DNA of 64,000 nt from positions 1-64,000 of the forward strand of contig NZ_FCOI02000022.1 of assembly GCF_001544795.2 (NCBI RefSeq), written 5' to 3'. A program made the position numbers and the translations under genes. This stretch comes from Caballeronia temeraria. Its GTDB lineage: Bacteria; Pseudomonadota; Gammaproteobacteria; Burkholderiales; Burkholderiaceae. The notes beneath the pieces were generated by a model. That model saw only the letters and a list, made by a program, of their open reading frames with translations. It was not told where the DNA came from and made no database searches. Every line of letters starts with the position of its first letter. Position 1 is the stretch's first letter. Positions 58,265 to 64,000 of this stretch are shown piece after piece.

Positions 58265-60691
58265 ATGACCGTTCGCAACCTGGACACCCTGTTCGCGCCG
58301 AGGTCGATCGCCGTTGTAGGCGCTTCTTCACGTGCGGGCAGCATCGGCGAGATGGTTTGGGCGCGCGCGCGATGCGCTGGATTCACCGGTTCTCTTTGGC
58401 CGGTCAATCCGAAACACGGCTCGCTGGGTGGTGAGCCTGTGTTTCGGGACGTCGACGCGTTGCCGGAAGCGCCGAACGTCGCCGTGCTGTGCACTCAACC
58501 GCACACGTGGCCGGACCTCGTCGAGCGCCTGGGCCGACGCGGAACAAAAGCCGTCGTGATCGTCGGCGAAGCGACTCAACGTGGAGGTTCATCGGCATCG
58601 CTGGATAAGCCGTCGTCGTCCGCCGCAGATCAGGACGAATGGACCGCGCGCACGCTTGCTGCCGCACGGCCTTTTCTCGTGCGAATAATCGGACCCGCCA
58701 GTCTCGGCGTAGTCACACCTGCGATCGGCGCATGTCTCGGCGCACCCGCATGCAGTGTCAAATCGGGCGGCGTCGCGTGGGTGTCGGGATCGAACGCGTT
58801 GACGAACGGCGTGCTCGGCTGGGCGCGCGCGCGAGGCCTCGGCTTCTCGCGCATCGTCGCGCTCGGCGATGAAGCCGATGTCGACTCAGGCGATATCCTC
58901 GATTTCCTCGCGAGCGATGCGTCGACGCGCGCGATCCTGCTCGCCATCGAAACGGTTCGATCGGCGCGCAAGTTCATGTCCGCCGCGCGCGCCGCTGCGC
59001 GCAACAAACCGGTACTCGTTCTCCGCACAGGCCGTGATGATCCGTTCGACCGGCTCTACGGCGCGGCCTTTCGCCGTGCCGGACTCGTGCGTGTCGATTC
59101 ACTCGACGATCTGCTCGACGAAATCGAGACGCTCGGCATTGGTCGTGTCGCGGCGAGCGATGTCGCCACCGTGATCACGAGCGATCGCGGCGTCGGGGCG
59201 CTTGCTCAAGACGCGTTCGGCGCCGCCGGCGATGATCTCGCGCAATGGCCAACCGCCGCGCGCGACGCCGTAGCCGCGGCGCTGCCCCGTGCACGCGCGG
59301 GCAATCCTCTCCTTCTCGGCGACGACGCCACGCCCGCCGATTTCGGCGCGGCGCTCGAAGCGCTTTCGTCGCATCGCGAGACCGGCACCGTGTTCGTCGT
59401 GCATGCGCCGACGCATAGCGCGCCCGTCGCGGAAGTCGCGCGCACGCTGATTGCCGAGCGGCGTCACGCGTATCGCGGATTGCTGGCGTGCTTTTTCGGC
59501 TGCGTCGATTCGGCCACGCGCGACGAACTTCACGCCAACGGCATTCCCGTGCATACGACGCCGAATCGGCTGGCACGCGGGTTCGCGCGTCTCGTCGATT
59601 TCCGGCACGGCCGCGAGCTGTTGATGCAAACGCCCGATGGCCTGCCCGCCGATATCCCCGAAGACATCGATGCCGCGCAATGTGAGATTCGCACTGCCCT
59701 CGCGAGCGGCGTCGCCGAATTGAACGGCGAACGTGCGGCGCGCGTATTCGCTCGCTTCGGCATTTCGGTGAAACCCGGACCGCCGGATTCACTCACTAGC
59801 GATGCCGTCGAGATTCAAACGCGGCTGCTCAACCATCGCGTGTTCGGTCCGGTGTTCGAGTTCAAGGCCGAAGGCGCGCTCGGACTCGCGGATGCACTTC
59901 ACGACTTCGCATTGCCGCCGCTCAATCCCGTGCTTTCGCGCGACCTCGTCATGCGCTCGCCGCGATCGCGCGAGTTGCCCGCGGAGACGCTGCTCAATGC
60001 GCTGACCGCGCTGTCGCAACTGGTTTGCTATATCGAAGAAATTGTCGCGCTGCGGCTCACGCTGCGTGTGACGCGCGATTCGGTCGCCGTTCACGAACCG
60101 CAACTCACGTTGGGCGCGCATCGCAAGCCGCTGGCGATCGTGCCGTATCCGCGTTGCCTCGAAGAAACGCTCGACTGGCGCGGGATGCGCGTCACCGTTC
60201 GACCGATTCGCCCCGAGGACGAAGAAGCGCACGCGGCGTTCGTCGCCGCCAATACCGCCGAAGATTTGCGACTGCGTTTTTTCGGCGCTGTTCGCAGCTT
60301 CGATCATTCGCAACTCGCGCGCATGACGCAGATCGATTACGACCGCGAAATGGCGCTGATCGTCACGCGGGCCAACGGCGAAGGAACGGGAGAGACACTC
60401 GGTGTCGCGCGCGCAATCGCCGATCCGGACAACGAAACCGCCGAATTCGCCGTTGCCGCGCGCTCGGACATGAAGGGCAGGGGATTGGGGTCGCTGCTGC
60501 TGTCGCGCATCATCGACTATGCGAAACAGCGCGGCACGCGCTGGATGGTCGGCGAAGCGCTGCGCGAGAACGCCGGCATGATCGCGCTCGCGCGCAACAG
60601 CGGTTTCGAATTGACGAAGACCGACGACCCGGGCGTCGTCGGTTTCAGGATGCGGCTGTGCGATGCGCCGTCACCGCCGCGCGCAGATTAG
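58265..60691 (+). CDS. Pat/PatZ-type protein lysine acetyltransferase
   Basis: This 808-residue protein has an NDP-forming acyl-CoA synthetase-like part (CoA-binding domain from LDTLFAPRSIAVVGASSRAGSIGEMVWARARCAGF; succinyl-CoA-ligase-like flavodoxin domain) and an ATP-grasp-like remnant. A C-terminal GNAT domain (about residues 635-800; RGMRVTVRPIRPEDEEAHAAFVAANTAEDLRLRFFG; MKGRGLGSLLLSRIIDYAKQRG) follows. The conserved synthetase segment SHTGALAG is absent between VLVLRTGRDDPF and DRLYGAAFRRAG (residues about 255-272), so synthetase activity is unlikely. Pat acetylates acyl-CoA synthetases such as Acs. The start is at ATG 58265. It is convergent with the next gene by 4 nt overlap. Confidence 0.9.
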   Translation: MTVRNLDTLFAPRSIAVVGASSRAGSIGEMVWARARCAGFTGSLWPVNPKHGSLGGEPVFRDVDALPEAPNVAVLCTQPHTWPDLVERLGRRGTKAVVIVGEATQRGGSSASLDKPSSSAADQDEWTARTLAAARPFLVRIIGPASLGVVTPAIGACLGAPACSVKSGGVAWVSGSNALTNGVLGWARARGLGFSRIVALGDEADVDSGDILDFLASDASTRAILLAIETVRSARKFMSAARAAARNKPVLVLRTGRDDPFDRLYGAAFRRAGLVRVDSLDDLLDEIETLGIGRVAASDVATVITSDRGVGALAQDAFGAAGDDLAQWPTAARDAVAAALPRARAGNPLLLGDDATPADFGAALEALSSHRETGTVFVVHAPTHSAPVAEVARTLIAERRHAYRGLLACFFGCVDSATRDELHANGIPVHTTPNRLARGFARLVDFRHGRELLMQTPDGLPADIPEDIDAAQCEIRTALASGVAELNGERAARVFARFGISVKPGPPDSLTSDAVEIQTRLLNHRVFGPVFEFKAEGALGLADALHDFALPPLNPVLSRDLVMRSPRSRELPAETLLNALTALSQLVCYIEEIVALRLTLRVTRDSVAVHEPQLTLGAHRKPLAIVPYPRCLEETLDWRGMRVTVRPIRPEDEEAHAAFVAANTAEDLRLRFFGAVRSFDHSQLARMTQIDYDREMALIVTRANGEGTGETLGVARAIADPDNETAEFAVAARSDMKGRGLGSLLLSRIIDYAKQRGTRWMVGEALRENAGMIALARNSGFELTKTDDPGVVGFRMRLCDAPSPPRAD

Positions 60692-61233
60692 GCCGCGAGT
60701 TTGACGAGCGCGTCGTCGATCTGAGCGCGCGAGAGCGACAGCTCTTCGAGCAATGCTTCGGCGTACGTACTTCCGGTTTCCTTTTCGAGGCGCGCGATCG
60801 TCAACGCGCAGCGCGACGTGTCCTTCAATGTCGCGATGAACGGCTTCACCGATTGCCCCGACGTGAACGCGTCGAAGAGCGGCACGCGGATGTCATCGGG
60901 CAGCGCGCGCGACGTCCACTGATACGGCTTGCCGTTGTGCGTCAGTTGCGGCGGCAGCGTGCGTTCCTTCTTGGCGGCGGGAATCAGGCCGAAGGTGCGC
61001 GCCGCATCGCCGATCTGCTCGGCAGAAAAAAGCTCGTCGGGCGTGATGTCGAATTGCGCGATATACGTTTCGATCGCCTGCATCGCGGCTGAGCGATCGT
61101 CGCGCTTCTTCTGCGCGCGCGCGACGATTTCGCGAAGCTCATCGGCTTCAGCGGTTGTGATCGTGAAGTTCGCCTGTTTCTGCTGAAGGTCGCTGAAGCG
61201 GAGGAATTCGGAGTCGGAAAGGAGTTTCGCCAT
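60688..61233 (-). CDS. hypothetical protein with H-NS-like mid-section
   Basis: This 181-residue protein has a charged coiled-coil-like N-terminus (LQQKQANFTITTAEADELREIVARAQKKRDDRSAAMQAIETYIAQ). A middle region, PPQLTHNGKPYQWTSRALPDDIRVPLF, superficially resembles the H-NS/MvaT DNA-binding loop. The C-terminus is helical (YAEALLEELSLSRAQIDDALVKLAA). I do not recognise a family with certainty; a nucleoid-associated protein is one guess. The start at 61233 follows composition; 61269 is an alternative. Confidence 0.6.
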   Translation of the reverse strand: MAKLLSDSEFLRFSDLQQKQANFTITTAEADELREIVARAQKKRDDRSAAMQAIETYIAQFDITPDELFSAEQIGDAARTFGLIPAAKKERTLPPQLTHNGKPYQWTSRALPDDIRVPLFDAFTSGQSVKPFIATLKDTSRCALTIARLEKETGSTYAEALLEELSLSRAQIDDALVKLAA

Positions 61234-61326
61234 CGGGAATGCGTCGGATTGAATACGGCGGCACGTCATTACGGCGCGCCGCCTTTTTGAGAGGGTCGCC
61301 ATTCTAACGCGCGCGGCGTGCGTCGT

Positions 61327-62124
61327 TCAGTCGTGCATCATCGAAAGCGACGCGGCGGCATCTTTCAGCAAGTCCGTTACGTCGTCGATCGACGGCGCGA
61401 CGTATTCATCGATGCGTCGCATATACGGACAGGTGAGGGCCGCGATCGCCTGGCCCGACGGCCCGAGCAGCGGATACGTCACGTCGGTCACGCCGAAGGT
61501 CTGCTGGCTGTCCTTCTTCGAATAGCCGAGTTCGCGAATCTGCCGGTAATCGGCATCGAGCACCGTGCGATCCAGCGCGATCTCGCCCTTGACCCTCGTA
61601 TGTTCGGCGAGCATGTGCTCGCGCTGCTCATCGGTCTGAAAAGCGAGCATGACGCGCCCCGAGCCGGTATCGATCAAGCCGACGCGCGAACCAAGCCGCA
61701 CCGAAATGCCCCACGTGCCCGGACCGTCCACCTGCGCGATGACCAGCAAATTGCCGCGATCGTAGACGGCGAGATGCACGGATTGCTCGGCCGCATCGGC
61801 GAAACGCTGCATCACCGGAAGCGCTTCGGCGATGAGCCGGTTCATCGGCGGATGCCGATGCGCAAGCGCATACAACTTCAGGCTCAACGAATAGCGGTCG
61901 CCTTCGGGCGAGCGCACGACGTACTGCCGTGCGACGAGCCGCTCCAGCATCCGGTACATCTCGCTCGCGTTGCGCCCGAGCATTTTCGTGATTTCGGCGC
62001 GCGTGAGCCCCGATTTCTGCTCCGACAGCAATTCGAGAATATCGAGCCCTTTGTCGAGCGCGGGCGCGCGGTAGCGGTCGGCGTCGTTGTCTTCCACGTC
62101 CATGTGCAGTCTGGGTCGGTTCAT
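61327..62124 (-). CDS. IclR-family regulator
   Basis: This 265-residue regulator has a winged HTH (GLDILELLSEQKSGLTRAEITKMLGRNASEMYRMLERLVARQYVVRSPEG) and an IclR effector domain (QSVHLAVYDRGNLLVIAQVDGPGTWGISVRLGSRVGLIDTGSGRVMLAF). It is divergent from a sugar ABC transporter operon (gap 62125-62343), whose promoter contains a CGTAT-N7-ATACG dyad; it probably controls that operon in response to the transported sugar. Confidence 0.9.
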   Translation of the reverse strand: MNRPRLHMDVEDNDADRYRAPALDKGLDILELLSEQKSGLTRAEITKMLGRNASEMYRMLERLVARQYVVRSPEGDRYSLSLKLYALAHRHPPMNRLIAEALPVMQRFADAAEQSVHLAVYDRGNLLVIAQVDGPGTWGISVRLGSRVGLIDTGSGRVMLAFQTDEQREHMLAEHTRVKGEIALDRTVLDADYRQIRELGYSKKDSQQTFGVTDVTYPLLGPSGQAIAALTCPYMRRIDEYVAPSIDDVTDLLKDAAASLSMMHD

Positions 62125-62239
62125 GAATTCGCGCCGAGTTTAAGCCTTTCGTCAGCGAACGCCGATGCCATCGACGAAAAACCGGCTAGGGAAATTACCG
62201 ATCGATCTGGCGACGCGTCGTTCTTGACTTCGATTTGTG

Positions 62240-62256
62240 CGTATATGAATAATACG
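62240..62256. promoter_or_regulatory. candidate IclR operator upstream of sugar ABC genes
   Basis: CGTAT-N7-ATACG dyad 88 nt upstream of the substrate-binding protein start; a TTGACT hexamer (62224-62229) just before it is a possible -35. Confidence 0.5.
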
Positions 62257-62343
62257 TTCACTGATGAATTGATGCATCGACAGTTTCCCGCAGCACCCCA
62301 CGTTGCAGTCACGAAGAACAGCACGCATCAGGAGACGAAACGC

Positions 62344-63354
62344 ATGAAATTCACCCGCAAGATCGCCGTCGCTTTGGCCGCGGCCGGCACCATCGGCACC
62401 ATCGGACTCGCTCATGCCGCGGAAAGCGGCAAAGTCGGACTCGGGCTGCCGCTGCTGACATCGCCGTTCTGGCAGTCGTACAACAACTACTTGCCGAAGT
62501 ACGCGAAGGAGATGGGCCTCGACATCCTTGCGCCCGTCAACTCGAACGGCGATCCCGCGCAGCAGATCACCGACATGAACAACCTGCTGAATCTCGGCGC
62601 GAAGGGCATCGTGGTCGGGCCGCTGGATTCGGCGGCGATCAGCCGCGCGCTCGATGCGTCGTCGGCGAAGAGCGTGCCGGTCGTCGCGGTGGACGTCGCG
62701 CCGACGCAGGGCAAGGTCGCGATGGTCGTGCGCGCCGACAACCGCGCGTACGGCACGAAGTCGTGCGAGTACATCGGCGAGCACGTGAAGTCGGGCAAGG
62801 TCGTGCAGATCATGGGCGATCTGGCGTCGGTGAACGGCCGCGACCGCTCCGAGGCGTTTCGCGAGTGTCTGAAGAAATTTCCGTCGCTGACGCTGCTGGA
62901 GATCCCGGCCGCGTGGAAAGGCGACGCCGCCGCGACCGCGCTCGACAGCCTGCTGACCGCGAATCCGGATGTGAAGGCGATCTACATGCAGGCGGGCGGC
63001 GTCTATCTCTCGCCGACGCTGCAGACCTTGCGCCGCAAGCAACTGCTCGTGAAGGCGGGCGATCCGAAGCACATCGTGATCGTGAGCAATGACGGGATTC
63101 CGCAGGAATACGATGCGATCCGCCGCGGCGAAATCGACGCGACCATTTCCCAGCCCGCCGATCTGTACGCGAAATACGGCCTCTTCTATATCAAGGCGGC
63201 GCTTGCCGGACAGACGTTCAAGCCCGGTCCGACGGATCACGGCAGCACGATCGTGCAGCGCGCGCCCGGCATTCTCGAAGATCAGTTGCCCGCTCCGCTC
63301 GTGACGAAGGCCAACGTCGACGACAAGTCCCTCTGGGGCAATACGACCAAATGA
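62344..63354 (+). CDS. sugar ABC transporter substrate-binding protein (RbsB-like)
   Basis: This 336-residue periplasmic protein has a signal peptide (MKFTRKIAVALAAAGTIGTIGLAHA, cleaved after AHA). A periplasmic-binding-protein type 1 fold follows (VGLGLPLLTSPFWQSYNNYLPKYAKEMGLDILAPVNSNGDPAQQITDMNNLLNLGAKGIVVGPLDSAAISRAL). RbsB-type proteins bind pentoses, inositol or other carbohydrates; the ligand is not certain. Its stop overlaps the ATPase start (ATGA), indicating translational coupling. Divergent from the IclR gene. Confidence 0.9.
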   Translation: MKFTRKIAVALAAAGTIGTIGLAHAAESGKVGLGLPLLTSPFWQSYNNYLPKYAKEMGLDILAPVNSNGDPAQQITDMNNLLNLGAKGIVVGPLDSAAISRALDASSAKSVPVVAVDVAPTQGKVAMVVRADNRAYGTKSCEYIGEHVKSGKVVQIMGDLASVNGRDRSEAFRECLKKFPSLTLLEIPAAWKGDAAATALDSLLTANPDVKAIYMQAGGVYLSPTLQTLRRKQLLVKAGDPKHIVIVSNDGIPQEYDAIRRGEIDATISQPADLYAKYGLFYIKAALAGQTFKPGPTDHGSTIVQRAPGILEDQLPAPLVTKANVDDKSLWGNTTK

Positions 63355-64000
63355 GCGCGCCCGTCGTTGAAGCGATCGGCCTGACGAAGCGCTACGGTTC
63401 GACCGCCGCGCTCGCCGACGTCACGATGCGCGTGCTGCCCGGCGAATCGCACGCGCTCGTCGGGCGCAACGGCGCCGGCAAATCGACGCTCGTCTCGATG
63501 ATCACCGGCTTGCGCAAGCCCGACGGCGGCGAAATCCGCTTCGGCGGGCAAGCCGCGCCGCCGCTCGCGGATCGCGACGCGTGGCGCGAGCGCGTCGCCT
63601 GCGTCTATCAGCATTCGACGATCATCCGCGAGCTGTCGGTGGCCGAGAACCTGTTCATCAACCGGCAGCATCGACGCGGCGGCGTGATCGACTGGCGCAC
63701 GATGCGGCGCGATGCCCGCGCGCTGCTCGATCACTGGAAGATCGACGTGCGCGAGGACGCGCGCGCCGGCGATCTGACCGTCGAGGCGCGGCAGCTCGTC
63801 GAGATCGCGCGGGCGCTGTCGTACGGCGCGCGCTTCATCATCCTCGACGAGCCGACTGCACAGTTGGACGGCGAGGAGATCAAGCGTCTGTTCAGGCGTA
63901 TCGAAGAGTTGCAGACAGAAGGCGTCACTTTCCTGTTCATTTCCCATCACTTGCAGGAAGTGTACGAAATCTGTCAGGCGGTGACCGTGCTGCGCGATGC
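63351..64000 (+). CDS. sugar ABC transporter ATPase (partial, runs off end)
   Basis: The first 216 residues of an RbsA/MglA-type ATPase are present. Walker A is GRNGAGKSTLVSMITGLRKPDGGEI, the signature-like LTVEARQLVEIARALSYGARFIILDEPTAQLDGEEI covers the C-loop (LTVEARQ replaces the usual LSxGQ) and Walker B, and the switch is FLFISHHLQEVYEIC. A second nucleotide-binding half is expected beyond the window. The ATG at 63351 overlaps the binding-protein stop. The permease is presumably downstream. Confidence 0.9.
   Translation, partial: MSAPVVEAIGLTKRYGSTAALADVTMRVLPGESHALVGRNGAGKSTLVSMITGLRKPDGGEIRFGGQAAPPLADRDAWRERVACVYQHSTIIRELSVAENLFINRQHRRGGVIDWRTMRRDARALLDHWKIDVREDARAGDLTVEARQLVEIARALSYGARFIILDEPTAQLDGEEIKRLFRRIEELQTEGVTFLFISHHLQEVYEICQAVTVLRD

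Noticed and set aside
1..64000. tRNA, rRNA, CRISPR arrays and insertion sequences
   Set aside because: No cloverleaf-like sequence, no rRNA segments, no regularly spaced CRISPR repeats and no transposase or paired terminal repeats were seen by eye; a covariance-model and IS search would be needed to exclude them formally.

Overview
The window is GC-rich Burkholderiales DNA (Burkholderia/Paraburkholderia/Caballeronia type). It carries the replication and partition region of a secondary replicon, most likely a chromid (chromosome 2 type). Three things support this. First, parA and parB sit convergent to a Rep_3-family initiator, next to a KfrA-like protein and a 1.7-kb iteron-bearing intergenic region (53026-54748). 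Second, CTTTATGCGCATAAAG palindromes (candidate parS) lie around parAB. Third, kbl-tdh (threonine catabolism) lies close to the origin, an arrangement I recall from Burkholderia chromosome 2. No rRNA, tRNA, insertion sequence or CRISPR array was seen.

Layout. 0-20 kb is accessory metabolism: a 3-hydroxybutyrate dehydrogenase, a low-GC glycosyltransferase-like gene, a PAS chemoreceptor, an AI-2E-type membrane protein, a GST plus fused flavin/2Fe-2S oxidoreductase operon with a LysR gene, zwf, FUSC and LysE transporters, WrbA, a PhoD-type phosphatase, and Usp and TerB-like stress genes. 20.5-21.7 kb is an isolated phage-type lysis pair (GH108 endolysin and 3-TM holin). 22-30 kb holds regulators and transport genes: an IclR gene divergent from an MHS-family MFS gene, LysR, a MarR-GNAT fusion, AraC, a methyltransferase and a Gfo/Idh oxidoreductase. 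30.3-35.3 kb holds a PmrAB/QseBC-like two-component system, a small unknown gene and an hpnI/hpnK-like pair, with three PmrA-type boxes that may tie them into one regulon. 35.4-45 kb holds a second MarR-GNAT fusion, a sugar-acid dehydratase/aldolase-family operon (arabonate-type), an M20 amidohydrolase plus MFS operon with a divergent LysR gene, and envelope proteins.

45-58.3 kb is the replicon core: tdh, kbl, a XRE-cupin regulator, CsbD, an SOS-box-controlled unknown gene, a DUF2252 gene, a catalytically degenerate tyrosine recombinase, kfrA, the iteron origin, rep, parB, parA and parS. 58.3-64 kb holds a Pat-type protein acetyltransferase, an unknown protein, an IclR regulator and the start of a sugar ABC transporter whose ATPase gene runs off the end.

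The most unusual signal is the iteron motif GGTGAG-N6-CGGGA. It forms a same-strand array in the origin, with six copies phased at 22-23 bp, and recurs as eight single copies up to 47 kb away, some embedded in or abutting stop codons. This suggests a replicon-wide set of Rep-binding (titration or control) sites.
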